Positions 1 to 8,058 of a DNA stretch of 33,384 nucleotides are shown here, piece by piece. The notes under the pieces are model-generated. The model was not told where the DNA came from and did no database searches. It saw only the letters and a program-made list of their open reading frames with translations. The position numbers and the translations under genes are program-made. The stretch's first letter is position 1; each line of letters starts with the position of its first letter. The stretch is taken from the IMG/VR virus record IMGVR_UViG_3300048062_000109, positions 1 through 33,384 of that record; one strand, written 5' to 3'. Source of the DNA: a virus.

Positions 1-62
1 TTTTCAACTTCTTGAACCGACTTCTGCTCGATGCCATCAATGGCTCTTACCTTTAATTCCAT
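1..62 (-). CDS. Start of a protein running off the left edge (partial)
   Basis: An ATG at 62-60 opens a frame that stays open to the window edge, giving 20 residues beginning MELKVRAIDGIEQKS. It is the next late gene after the portal gene, 46 bp beyond its stop. A TAAATTTG sequence on the minus strand at 89-82 fits the Bacteroidota -7 box and would start a transcript just before this ATG, although no -33 TTTG is visible. In related phages a scaffold, protease or capsid gene often follows the portal, but too little is present to say which. Confidence 0.6.
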   Translation of the reverse strand, partial: MELKVRAIDGIEQKSVQEVE

Positions 63-108
63 ATGAGTTTAATTTAAGTTACAAATTTAATATAAAAAAT
101 TTAGACAT

Positions 109-2547
109 TTATCGAGGTGAGAACTCAGCTAAATCAAAACCATCTAAGCTATCCTCGTTTGATTCGAAGTTCATCGGAGGAAGGTTGTTCTTTCTCTGAT
201 TAATAAGCTTTGACTGTTCTGTATTCTGCTGACTAATTCTACTCGACTTAGCCTTTTCTCTTTCTTTCTCACGCTCTTGTAAAGCGCCAACCTCCATACC
301 TCGTAGCTGCATATTTATTTGGAACTCTTTATCCATAAGAATGGACTTCAGTTCTGCCTCTTGCTGCAGCTTCGTAATTTGGTTTTGAATCTCTGACTGT
401 TGAATCTGTATCTTAGCCTGAGTTTCCATTTCTATTTTCTTCATTGCTAACTGAGCAGCAATCTCTTGAGATTTTAATTGTTGTTGAGATTGCATTGCTT
501 GCTTCTGCATTTGCATCTGCTCTTCTCTGTCTTGTTTAGCTTTACGTTTAACCTTTAGTAATTGGTTAGCAAGCTTGATGTTTTTAATCTCTCTAATATC
601 AATAGCATCCTCAAGGTTAATATCACCTTTCGATAGTGCCATCTGAATATTCTGCTCAAGTTGTGCTTTCTCTTCTTCATCAGGTGCTACCTCAATAAAG
701 ATTCCGAAATCATAAATATATAAGTCCTTAATGTCGTTAAGGATACTTACATTATACTTACCAATCTTATTTGCAAAATCATCTGCGAAATCAGCATACT
801 CTAATATGTCACCAATCCTATACGTTAATGCCTCTGAAAGACTTCTAAACATATATAAGCTACCATCAAGAATGTGACGAGTTGCAGTATTAGAATTTAA
901 TGCTGCCAACTTCTGCAAACCAACTAATGAGTTAGGGTCAGGCATACTACCATCTCTCGCTTCATTTAAGCCTGTTACAGAGCGTATCATATTTAAGTAA
1001 TGGTTATAGTTGCCTATAAGCATTTGAGTCTTAGATGCGCCTGAATTAGATGTTAGTTGCTGAATAGGAACTCTTGCATTATTAAATTCACCATCCTGCG
1101 TATAAGACCTACCAATAACAGAACCTGTTTGGAAGTATAGTCTTAATGCATCTTCAGGATTGTAGGCGTTACCCGTACCAAGGTCCACCTCGTTCAAACC
1201 ATCGGCATCTATAAATACACCATCAGGTACTACCTTAGCAATAACCTGTTGTAACTTTAGGTGTGTAATCTGAATCAGGTCAGCGAATGGTATCATTCTT
1301 CTAACCAAAGATTCAATAACACCCTTATACATTCTTGGCGCTACTGCTACATAGTTTGGTAATGCGTGTTGCGATGTCGACTTTGGTCTAACCATATTCT
1401 CGGCTAACTCCCACTTTAATAAGTAGTTAGTTCCCATAACCATTACACCATCATACCATACATCAATAGTCTTTTCTATTTTCTCAAAGTTGTTTTCATC
1501 CATCATCTCTTGTGGTGGATTGAATGTATCATCTTTTTGAATAACTTTTGTTGCTCCTGTCTCCTCGTTAATCTTTTTCTTATAGACCATTTTTTTAGTG
1601 GTCTTATAATTAAAATACATTAAGGTTACAGTATCTCTATAGAATATATCGTTATCATAATACTGAGCAGTATTGTAGTAGTCATACCAACTCTGCCCAC
1701 TCTTGGCAATCTCTTCCAACTGCTCTTTGGTAAGCGTTGGGTCAATCTTAGTTAGTTCTGTGATTGGAAGTGTTTTAATCTCACCCCAATAGAAACAATC
1801 TTTAAAGTGTGGGTCTTCTGTGTAGCTATATACAACGTTGGCAGGGTCAACATACTTAACCTCTACTCCTGCTCCGGGAAGGAACTCGTGTTTAGCAGTA
1901 GAAATACCCAACACAGTTAAGTCGTAGTCAAGACGTTTTCTTAAGTCTATATACTTATTCTCTTCAAGAATAGTATTAATAGCTTCTTCTTCTGCTATTT
2001 CAATAGCAGGCTTATAGTTGAGTTGCATATATAACGACAACTCTTCATCTGACTTTGGTAACTCATCAGGCTCTATAGTAAATGGATTAGCACCTGTCTT
2101 TTTTTGAATAACCTCTAACATAGGTTTCGCAAGCATCTGACCTTCAATCATATCTTGATACTTGCTTCTCTTAGATTGAGACATAGCATCTTGAGCATAA
2201 GCCTTAACCTTAAATAATCTATCGGACATCCCATTGACCACAATGTCCACGAACTTAGGAAGAATAGGTACAGGAGTCCAATCCAAATTTAGATAAGACA
2301 AGTCACCGTTAATTGCTAATTCGTTTTTATATTTACCAACAGGTTGTTCGCCACGTGCATATAGTCTTAACCTATGGAAGTTTCTCCATTGGTCATAGAA
2401 TCTACATTGTGTCCCGTCCTTTTTGAACCACTCATATTGAATGGCTTGCCCGATTTGTAAACCGAAAGCATCTGATGCCTTTTCTGCATCAGAAACAAAT
2501 TGACTTGGAAACCCTGTCGATGTTATGTTTACCTTAACATCTTTCAT
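109..2547 (-). CDS. Portal protein
   Basis: This 812-aa protein is the likely portal, the dodecameric ring at the capsid vertex through which DNA is packaged and the tail attaches. It lies directly downstream of the large terminase and overlaps its stop by 4 bp, the usual order. Seen in the sequence: an N-terminal region with FYDQWRNFHRLRLYARGEQP and LDWTPVPILPKFVDIVVNGM (about residues 50-105), and a central segment with TGLNEARDGS and LVGLQKLAALNSNTATRHI (about 525-560) of the kind seen in portal crown/stem regions. A long Gln/Glu/Lys-rich coiled coil follows (about 640-780). The size and coiled-coil tail resemble portals of crAss-like phages; that kinship is inferred. The start at 2547 overlaps the terminase stop, which suggests translational coupling. 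Confidence 0.78.
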   Translation of the reverse strand: MKDVKVNITSTGFPSQFVSDAEKASDAFGLQIGQAIQYEWFKKDGTQCRFYDQWRNFHRLRLYARGEQPVGKYKNELAINGDLSYLNLDWTPVPILPKFVDIVVNGMSDRLFKVKAYAQDAMSQSKRSKYQDMIEGQMLAKPMLEVIQKKTGANPFTIEPDELPKSDEELSLYMQLNYKPAIEIAEEEAINTILEENKYIDLRKRLDYDLTVLGISTAKHEFLPGAGVEVKYVDPANVVYSYTEDPHFKDCFYWGEIKTLPITELTKIDPTLTKEQLEEIAKSGQSWYDYYNTAQYYDNDIFYRDTVTLMYFNYKTTKKMVYKKKINEETGATKVIQKDDTFNPPQEMMDENNFEKIEKTIDVWYDGVMVMGTNYLLKWELAENMVRPKSTSQHALPNYVAVAPRMYKGVIESLVRRMIPFADLIQITHLKLQQVIAKVVPDGVFIDADGLNEVDLGTGNAYNPEDALRLYFQTGSVIGRSYTQDGEFNNARVPIQQLTSNSGASKTQMLIGNYNHYLNMIRSVTGLNEARDGSMPDPNSLVGLQKLAALNSNTATRHILDGSLYMFRSLSEALTYRIGDILEYADFADDFANKIGKYNVSILNDIKDLYIYDFGIFIEVAPDEEEKAQLEQNIQMALSKGDINLEDAIDIREIKNIKLANQLLKVKRKAKQDREEQMQMQKQAMQSQQQLKSQEIAAQLAMKKIEMETQAKIQIQQSEIQNQITKLQQEAELKSILMDKEFQINMQLRGMEVGALQEREKEREKAKSSRISQQNTEQSKLINQRKNNLPPMNFESNEDSLDGFDLAEFSPR

Positions 2548-4790
2548 CTAATAATTTCGCTTGTTGTTCCCTTGTTATTATACCTTGCAAAGTTAATGTT
2601 TATTTTTGACTGTTTTTTCTGAGGTTGATATATGTTCTTTTGACAAGCCATTATCGCTAAGCCTGAAGATATACTTGCATCATACTTGGTTCTGTTGGTA
2701 ATATCAAACTTCGCCCAATCCTCAAGAGTTCTTGTAAAGACCATATCCCCCATCTCATCAGAGGCCCTATATGTACCCTCCATATCCACACCTACATACT
2801 TCTCAATATACGATTCAATAGCAGATGCGTGTGCCTGCTTTACATCCTCACTTGAGTTTGGTATACCCCCAAGTTCTCTTTCTGTTTTAGATAGTTTGTT
2901 CTTGTGTTTGTCCGGCCTATTCATACAATAGTTTCTATATCCTCTATTCTTAAAGTGATACAACAATCTTGGTTTGTTATTCTCAACTAAGATAGGCATA
3001 CCATAAAAAACACAAGCCATCAATACGTCCTCATAAAATATCTCTGCAGTCTGTGGTCTTGCTATGTACTCCAAAAAGAAATGATTACTTGGAGCATCAT
3101 CCATATTAAACTTAGTCAGTCCGTGAAGTGCACCGTTAGAACCACCCCCACCAACAACACCTGATATGTCGTATGAGTCACAACCAAATGCGCCTATATG
3201 TTCATTCGGAGGAAATTTACCCCCGTTCTTAACTACAGGGGCAGTTCTTACCCTCGTACTTGGTATCCAACTTAAAAAGAATCTACCACTCTTTGTTGGA
3301 GAAAACACAACCTCACTATCTTTGATTCCGTTTTTCCAATGGAAAGAACCCTGAGTAATGTGATGCTCCTTTATTAAAGAATCGTTGTAATCTATTTGTT
3401 GATATATCTTGGTTAGGTTGAATATTGATTGCTTACTCTCATCACGGAATGCGTGTGACTCAGTTCTTGGGAACTGACGATAAAATTCGTTCAAGGCATC
3501 GGCATCATTCTTTAATGAATCAACCTCTGCTTCCCAATAATCAATAGCACCTTGATTGATAATTTGGTTATCAATTCCTAACAAAGAAGTCTTAGGAGTT
3601 CTAAATACAGGCATCCCATATCTATCTATAAAGCCCTCCATATTCCATTCCATTGGAACGAAAAGTGAATACATTCCACTTTTAGTTTGACCATTTGCGT
3701 TTCGTGATAACACATTTGAATTAGTATATAGATTTTTAAAGTTATCTCCACCTTTTGCTAATGCATTAGATGTAGAACCCATCATACACTTACCTATAAT
3801 TTTACTACCCAACCTAAGACAGGTTTTTGTTACTCGCCAATTGTTTAAAATATTGTTGGGCTTTATCCACTTCCCACTCTCATCGTGTACTAATAGTAAA
3901 AGCTTCTCACCATCATATGAGTTGTCATCGGTATTCTTCCAATCTATAGTGGTGTCCAATCCTTCTATTTGCTCAGCATCTGAGTCAAACATATTTTTCT
4001 TTGTAATCTTAGATGCCGGTACACGATAAGCTAACTCTGTTTTAGGTTTATCCATACCATCCATAATAGGTTTAAAAAAGAATGGCAACCTACTATTTAT
4101 AGGAACTACTTTATCTGTAAACATCTTCTTAGCATCAGAACCTGTCTTAGATAATATACCAACCCTCGCATCTTTTGCAAGTGTTGCCGTATTTACAGAC
4201 TCTGATGAAGACATAAAAGAAAATCCCGAACGTCTAATTTTTAAGTAGACCATACCGAAACTCCTTTTATCTGCTTTACAAGCCTCCCAAAAAATATAAA
4301 GTAATCTGTTAGCCTCTCTGTAATCGGGATATCCTACATCAATAGATGTCCATTGAAGATACATATAGTGGCTACCGGTTATGTATGTAGGCTTTCCATT
4401 ATTCATAAACCAACATCCGTCCTCACGGTAATCAAACTCATTTTCAATATAATCAACCCAACGGCTTTTAAATTCCTTGGGCATATCATTCCATTGAAAT
4501 ATAGATTGAATCTTACTCAGTTCTTTGGGTAGTTCTTTTCTTTCCCAATACTGATTCTCTTTTTTAGAGTGTCTTTGAAGACACTTTTTAGGAGCAAGAG
4601 GTAAACCTATTTTTAAGTTTTGTATTTCTATAACCTCCCCTAAAGTTCCGTCTTTTGATATTACAATAAGGTCATAGGTTTCATCATACCCGTACTTCCA
4701 ACTCTTTGCTTTATTCTTGTTGGTGAGTACGGATTTAGGTACGTAATCTTGTACAATCCTATATAAACTATTTAGACCTTCTTTCTGCAA
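2544..4790 (-). CDS. terL: Terminase large subunit (ATPase-nuclease)
   Basis: This 748-aa protein is the packaging motor that drives DNA into the prohead and cuts the concatemer. Motifs seen in order: a Walker-A-like KIRRSGFS at residues 184-191, Walker B LLLLVHDE at 297-304 with the catalytic Glu, and a coupling motif region GKCMMGSTSN (about 333-342). The RNase-H-like nuclease begins at FGCDSYDISG (Asp538), with further conserved segments to about 650. The P-loop is degenerate (no GKT/GKS), as in many phage TerL proteins. FYRQFPRTESHAF near 436-448 is typical of large terminases of Bacteroidota and crAss-like phages. The gene overlaps its neighbours on both sides. One copy of the 16-bp palindrome lies inside the coding region (4569-4584). 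Confidence 0.9.
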   Translation of the reverse strand: MQKEGLNSLYRIVQDYVPKSVLTNKNKAKSWKYGYDETYDLIVISKDGTLGEVIEIQNLKIGLPLAPKKCLQRHSKKENQYWERKELPKELSKIQSIFQWNDMPKEFKSRWVDYIENEFDYREDGCWFMNNGKPTYITGSHYMYLQWTSIDVGYPDYREANRLLYIFWEACKADKRSFGMVYLKIRRSGFSFMSSSESVNTATLAKDARVGILSKTGSDAKKMFTDKVVPINSRLPFFFKPIMDGMDKPKTELAYRVPASKITKKNMFDSDAEQIEGLDTTIDWKNTDDNSYDGEKLLLLVHDESGKWIKPNNILNNWRVTKTCLRLGSKIIGKCMMGSTSNALAKGGDNFKNLYTNSNVLSRNANGQTKSGMYSLFVPMEWNMEGFIDRYGMPVFRTPKTSLLGIDNQIINQGAIDYWEAEVDSLKNDADALNEFYRQFPRTESHAFRDESKQSIFNLTKIYQQIDYNDSLIKEHHITQGSFHWKNGIKDSEVVFSPTKSGRFFLSWIPSTRVRTAPVVKNGGKFPPNEHIGAFGCDSYDISGVVGGGGSNGALHGLTKFNMDDAPSNHFFLEYIARPQTAEIFYEDVLMACVFYGMPILVENNKPRLLYHFKNRGYRNYCMNRPDKHKNKLSKTERELGGIPNSSEDVKQAHASAIESYIEKYVGVDMEGTYRASDEMGDMVFTRTLEDWAKFDITNRTKYDASISSGLAIMACQKNIYQPQKKQSKININFARYNNKGTTSEIIR
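4569..4584. repeat. 16-bp palindrome, copy 1 along the map (GTGTCTTTGAAGACAC), in a coding region
   Basis: Exact copy in the large terminase gene, read C-L-Q-R-H on the minus strand. This is a third reading frame relative to the other coding copies. Confidence 0.88.
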
Positions 4791-5100
4791 ACCCTTGTTT
4801 AGTATCTACTTTATTAGAGCCATTCTCCATAGACTCTATAGCTTCCTTCTCTGCCTCAATCCTGTTTAGGATTTCAAACGCATCAAAGATTGCTAACTTT
4901 TTTGTTGCTGCTGCATTCTTTAACCTGTCAGCAGATAGGTCGTCTTCAGGGTCGTGTTTAATAATCGCTTCCTTCGCCACCTTTATAAGCTGCTCCACCG
5001 CCCTGTGACCTGCCTCTATTATTTTTAATTTTGTTTCTTTTGAATTCACTTCTAAATCTTTTTTCTTTTTTAAAAGGAATTGGGCTACCATCGTGCTCAT
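4768..5100 (-). CDS. Unrecognised helical protein upstream of the large terminase
   Basis: A 110-aa charged, mostly helical protein encoded just before terL and overlapping it by 23 bp. I recognise no domain. A small terminase subunit is one possibility from position and size, but no helix-turn-helix is obvious, so this is only a guess. Residues 1-20 contain a Lys run (LLKKKKDLEV). Its first 143 bases overlap another open frame beginning at 5140, so the true N-terminus is uncertain: the start may be 5100 or 5091, or translation may enter from the upstream frame. Confidence 0.65.
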   Translation of the reverse strand: MSTMVAQFLLKKKKDLEVNSKETKLKIIEAGHRAVEQLIKVAKEAIIKHDPEDDLSADRLKNAAATKKLAIFDAFEILNRIEAEKEAIESMENGSNKVDTKQGFAERRSK

Positions 5101-5140
5101 TCCAACTATCTTCGAAAAACACCCACTTGTCTTTTTTCAT
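4958..5140 (-). CDS. Short overlapping frame, possibly the true N-terminus of the next gene
   Basis: A 60-aa frame starts at an ATG right after the stop of the oxygenase-like gene. Its first 30 residues (MKKDKWVFFEDSWNEHDGSP...) look like real protein, whereas the last 25 are low-complexity Gly/Arg/Lys. The downstream gene's convincing protein-like sequence begins about where this one deteriorates, across an A-rich run. Possible readings are a separate small gene, a +1 frameshifted fusion with the 4768-5100 gene, or a chance frame. Confidence 0.3.
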   Translation of the reverse strand: MKKDKWVFFEDSWNEHDGSPIPFKKEKRFRSEFKRNKIKNNRGRSQGGGAAYKGGEGSDY

Positions 5141-5143
5141 TTT

Positions 5144-5608
5144 TTAAATCTTAAAAAACATAACCTGAACTAATCTTGCATCATCACCTTCACCAAAGTT
5201 CTGTAAAGTATTTCTTGAATGCTTTACAATTGAGGGAAATATGTAAAGAGAATTGTACTTTGCTTTACAAACTAATATCTCATTATCATCATCATCGTAT
5301 AGTGTTGTTCCGTATCCACTTGGATACGTTTTATTCAAATATAATATAGCGGTGTAATCACCGTGCATATCATCTTTATGTATAAAGTTAGGTTCTTCTT
5401 GACCTAAGGGAGACATTCTCGCAAAACTCAAAACAAGCTTTGCCCCCAATAAAGACTCTATAGCTTTCACAACATCATCTCTCTCTAACTCTTGAACGTT
5501 TTTAAAAACATTATCTCCTGATTTAAAATCAGTAAAGCCTTTCTGCTTTATATCATCAACATACTTGTCAGGGTTTTCGAATACGTCAGTTAAGAATATT
5601 GTTGTCAT
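5144..5608 (-). CDS. 2-oxoglutarate/Fe(II) dioxygenase-like protein
   Basis: A 154-aa protein with the pattern of a 2OG-Fe(II) (prolyl-4-hydroxylase-like) oxygenase. An H-x-D type site lies in FIHKDDMHGDYTAILYLN (about residues 76-93), a distal histidine in PSIVKHSRN (about 125-133), and a following Arg in ARLVQVMFF is placed to bind 2-oxoglutarate. Such enzymes hydroxylate protein side chains or nucleobases; phages often carry them among late genes. The substrate cannot be told from sequence. The gene overlaps its upstream neighbour by 4 bp (ATGA type), so it is in the late operon. Confidence 0.7.
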   Translation of the reverse strand: MTTIFLTDVFENPDKYVDDIKQKGFTDFKSGDNVFKNVQELERDDVVKAIESLLGAKLVLSFARMSPLGQEEPNFIHKDDMHGDYTAILYLNKTYPSGYGTTLYDDDDNEILVCKAKYNSLYIFPSIVKHSRNTLQNFGEGDDARLVQVMFFKI

Positions 5609-6189
5609 AATTTCATTGTAATGCTATGGTCAAACATCCTATACAACTTCTCACCTTCTACCGTAAACTCATATTCACTATCAGGCCTAAAACAAACCAT
5701 ATCCCCCTTGTTTATACCTTTACTAATTAGGTATTCATTTGGATACTTAATCAAACCCATAAGAGGTTCTTCCTTAGTGTTTTTATAAATATACGAATTT
5801 TGTACGGGAATTGGTTCTACAAAACAATACCTGTCATAGGCATTCCATTGTGTACCATTATGGTACATAAAGAATTGGTCAGGTTCAATAAAGAATAAAT
5901 CATTCTTAAAGAAACTCTTACCACTCTTTCTCCTTCCTTTAATGTCGTTGTAAAACTTGAATACGTTGTGATGAACAAGTAGTGTATCACCAACTTTTAT
6001 CGGACCTTGATATCCTAACGGAAGTTCTTTTACTATAGCTTCTCGATTCGCAAATCGAAAATCCTCTTCTGATGTAGAAGTTATAACCTCTACCCCACCT
6101 ATATCTTTGGTGTTATCATAACGCTTACCCTTCTTGGGGCTTACTATAAAGTAAAATGGAGACCGCATATTGTTTTTTATGAGCCACAA
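5605..6189 (-). CDS. Unrecognised 194-aa protein with a GroES-like beta segment
   Basis: No firm family is recognised. Residues about 55-115 (IVKELPLGYQGPIKVGDTLL, then VHHNVFKFYNDIKG and NDLFFIEPDQFFMY) follow the rhythm of a GroES-type beta barrel: a VKVGDtll turn, a mobile-loop-like stretch, then a hydrophobic di-residue strand. It could therefore be a divergent co-chaperonin or a beta-rich structural protein. This is fold guesswork from pattern. The gene overlaps its neighbours at both ends (4 bp and 13 bp), which places it in the late operon next to the oxygenase-like gene. The groEL/groES pair is 10 kb away. Confidence 0.6.
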   Translation of the reverse strand: MWLIKNNMRSPFYFIVSPKKGKRYDNTKDIGGVEVITSTSEEDFRFANREAIVKELPLGYQGPIKVGDTLLVHHNVFKFYNDIKGRRKSGKSFFKNDLFFIEPDQFFMYHNGTQWNAYDRYCFVEPIPVQNSYIYKNTKEEPLMGLIKYPNEYLISKGINKGDMVCFRPDSEYEFTVEGEKLYRMFDHSITMKL

Positions 6190-6359
6190 CCTTCACATTC
6201 AAAGTAAGAATCCGTTGGTTTAACTCCGTTCAATTTCATTTCTATTGCGTGAATTTGGTCAGCAATTTCCATCTGCTCACCAAAGTCATCGGTATTTAAT
6301 TTCTCTGCTTTTAGCTGCTCTAAATGAATGAGCATCTCTTGCTTCCCTTCCTTTGTCAT
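6177..6359 (-). CDS. Small helical protein with a C-terminal CxxC
   Basis: A 60-aa protein: about 45 residues of charged, probably coiled-coil helix (EMLIHLEQLKAEKLNTDDFG) followed by a short tail ending ECEGCGS. The CxxC could bind metal or be redox active, but two cysteines alone are weak evidence. It overlaps the next gene by 13 bp and follows the upstream gene by 4 bp, so it is probably co-translated. Function unknown. Confidence 0.6.
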   Translation of the reverse strand: MTKEGKQEMLIHLEQLKAEKLNTDDFGEQMEIADQIHAIEMKLNGVKPTDSYFECEGCGS

Positions 6360-6363
6360 ATCA

Positions 6364-6591
6364 TTAGAAATTTATATTGTACTCAATAGAGATAGGCATA
6401 GTGCTTGTGAACTCTTTCCATAAAAGTATCTCTTCTCTATCGCTTTCAATCCAAATCTTTATAGAGTCTGACTCTTGGTCATATCTAATAAGATGAATCT
6501 TGTGAGTGCCATTTAAAATTTCCTGATTAACTATATAGTGCATTGCTCCCGACTTGTAATCAGGGCCTATGCTGATTTTTCTTATATCCAT
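6364..6591 (-). CDS. Unrecognised 75-aa protein
   Basis: A short protein rich in beta-prone residues (KISIGPDYKSGAMHYIVNQE at the N-terminus, PISIEYNINF at the end). No domain or signal recognised. It lies in the late operon between the jelly-roll-ended fibre gene and the CxxC gene, 12 bp from the former and 4 bp from the latter. It is supported as a gene by the tight packing and lack of a better alternative frame. Confidence 0.6.
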   Translation of the reverse strand: MDIRKISIGPDYKSGAMHYIVNQEILNGTHKIHLIRYDQESDSIKIWIESDREEILLWKEFTSTMPISIEYNINF

Positions 6592-6603
6592 TTTATTTAT
6601 ATT

Positions 6604-7758
6604 TTAAGTCAGCTTCCAAACTGAAATGGATGCTGAAGGTACTGTAGACCAAACTCCACCTGCAACTTGATGAGCATATAACCCACCTTGGTTGACACCG
6701 CTTGCATCTCTTAATATCTCAAATGTAAGAACATCTCCTGCAACAACATTGATAGGTTCAGATACTGATAGTGGTATCATAATACCTACACTATTAATGT
6801 CAACACCTCTTGTTATTCCTAACTGCGTTCCATTAAGAAGTATACGATACATCACCATAGCAACCCCACCTGAGTTGCCGTTTCTTTCTACATTACCAAA
6901 CGCTTCAAAGAAATAAGTTCCATCAACAAGGAAGTTAACTTCACCTGTTGGAAGTAGGTCAACCTCAGGGGTTTGTTGATTAGCACCAAACTCAATCTGT
7001 AGTGGCGCGTTTTGTCCTGTAGGCAATTGGTCTGCAAAAGAAGAGGCTTCTAAAACCTTAGTAAATGTTGGTTGGTTTACAACAACATTGTCTACCCATT
7101 TAACATCAACGCCTGTAGATACAAGCACTTGGCCCTGAGTCCCCGGATTGCCACCGTTATCGAGTATAGGTCCTAAGGCTACTATTTCTTTTTGAAACTC
7201 AGCAGAATTTTCAAATATTGATTTTCCTTTTACTACTAAATCAATAAGCTGAGTGTTACCTACAGATTGAACTAAATCTCCTTGAAGGTTTATGTTGCCT
7301 ATAAGATTAATGTCTTGTTTAGCCGTATTACCTGTGTCAAGAACAGATTGTAAATCAGCCGGGAATGGTGGTGGTGTCACCCACTCTACTAAATTACCAT
7401 TTGTTTGCAAGAACTGACCTGCAGTTCCATACTGACCCGTAGAATCTTTTACACCGCCCTGCAGTTCTACATAACCAACATCAAATAGAACATTGTTTGT
7501 AAAGCTTGCAGTACCTGCAAAGGAGGCGCTAACACCAACACTTAACTGTTCGGTGTCAACAACTCCTTTTAAAATAATATCTTGAGTAGCAATATTCCCT
7601 GAGTCCAATACCTCTTGTAGGGTTGGTGTCTCAACGAGACCAATGATGTCGCTAAGTAAATAATTTTTAGTTACTAAACTATCATCGGAATCACTTCCGA
7701 TTACCTTGTCTTTCAGCGTAGGTAATGCGTCAATCGAATATGTGCTAATCTTTCCCAT
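6604..7758 (-). CDS. Tail fibre/appendage protein with C-terminal jelly-roll domain
   Basis: A 384-aa structural protein. The N-terminus MGKISTYSIDALPTLKDKVI followed by GSD is closely similar to that of the 12554-13285 gene (MARISTYPIDEAISGGDKWI, GSD), so both probably use the same domain to attach to the virion. The middle repeats LQEVLDSGNIATQDIIL / LQSVLDTGNTAKQDINL, short fibre repeats. The C-terminal ~130 residues (TFFEAFGNVERNG-like strands, then ASISVWKL) have the pattern of a C1q/TNF-type trimeric jelly roll, often a receptor-binding or capping head. It is followed immediately by the coiled-coil gene (1 bp gap). Confidence 0.72.
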   Translation of the reverse strand: MGKISTYSIDALPTLKDKVIGSDSDDSLVTKNYLLSDIIGLVETPTLQEVLDSGNIATQDIILKGVVDTEQLSVGVSASFAGTASFTNNVLFDVGYVELQGGVKDSTGQYGTAGQFLQTNGNLVEWVTPPPFPADLQSVLDTGNTAKQDINLIGNINLQGDLVQSVGNTQLIDLVVKGKSIFENSAEFQKEIVALGPILDNGGNPGTQGQVLVSTGVDVKWVDNVVVNQPTFTKVLEASSFADQLPTGQNAPLQIEFGANQQTPEVDLLPTGEVNFLVDGTYFFEAFGNVERNGNSGGVAMVMYRILLNGTQLGITRGVDINSVGIMIPLSVSEPINVVAGDVLTFEILRDASGVNQGGLYAHQVAGGVWSTVPSASISVWKLT

Positions 7759-8004
7759 TTATTCTGTTTGTTCTTCAGAAGGCTTCTGTGAAATCTCGCC
7801 CGTCTGAACGTTGATTACAGAATCCTTTCCGTATTTATCGATTAATACTGCCTCTTCAGAAGCGTATTGAATCTTTAATTCCTCAATATTCTTTAGAAGA
7901 TTGTTTTGAGTGATTACCGTATCACCGAGTTGTACCTTCAAAGCGTTAAAATCGTTTACCAATTTTTGTACTTTCTCTAACTCCTGCTTTGTCAATTTTG
8001 CCAT
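7759..8004 (-). CDS. Small coiled-coil protein
   Basis: An 81-aa protein of heptad-like hydrophobic spacing (LEKVQKLVNDFNALKVQLGD, then NNLLKNIEELKIQYASEEAV), ending with acidic EEQTE. Similar small coiled coils sit between tail-fibre genes of Bacteroidota phages and may act as chaperones or linkers; this is inference. It has its own -7 box about 24 bp upstream, and its stop abuts the start of the next fibre gene. Confidence 0.68.
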   Translation of the reverse strand: MAKLTKQELEKVQKLVNDFNALKVQLGDTVITQNNLLKNIEELKIQYASEEAVLIDKYGKDSVINVQTGEISQKPSEEQTE

Positions 8005-8027
8005 TTTATTGAATTGTTTAATTTTTA

Positions 8028-8035
8028 CAAAGATA
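8028..8035 (-). promoter_or_regulatory. Bacteroidota-type -7 box (TATCTTTG)
   Basis: CAAAGATA on the plus strand is TATCTTTG on the minus strand, 23 bp before the ATG of the coiled-coil gene, in a gap otherwise free of coding. No -33 TTTG at the usual spacing was seen. It would start a transcript for the 8004-to-109 part of the late block. Confidence 0.45.
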
Positions 8036-8058
8036 ATAATTATTATCTAACCCATTAT

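Noticed and set aside
7626-7641. GTGTCTCAACGAGACC, a similar-looking inverted repeat in the fibre gene
   Set aside because: Centre length and several fixed positions differ from the 16-bp consensus; probably chance in coding sequence.
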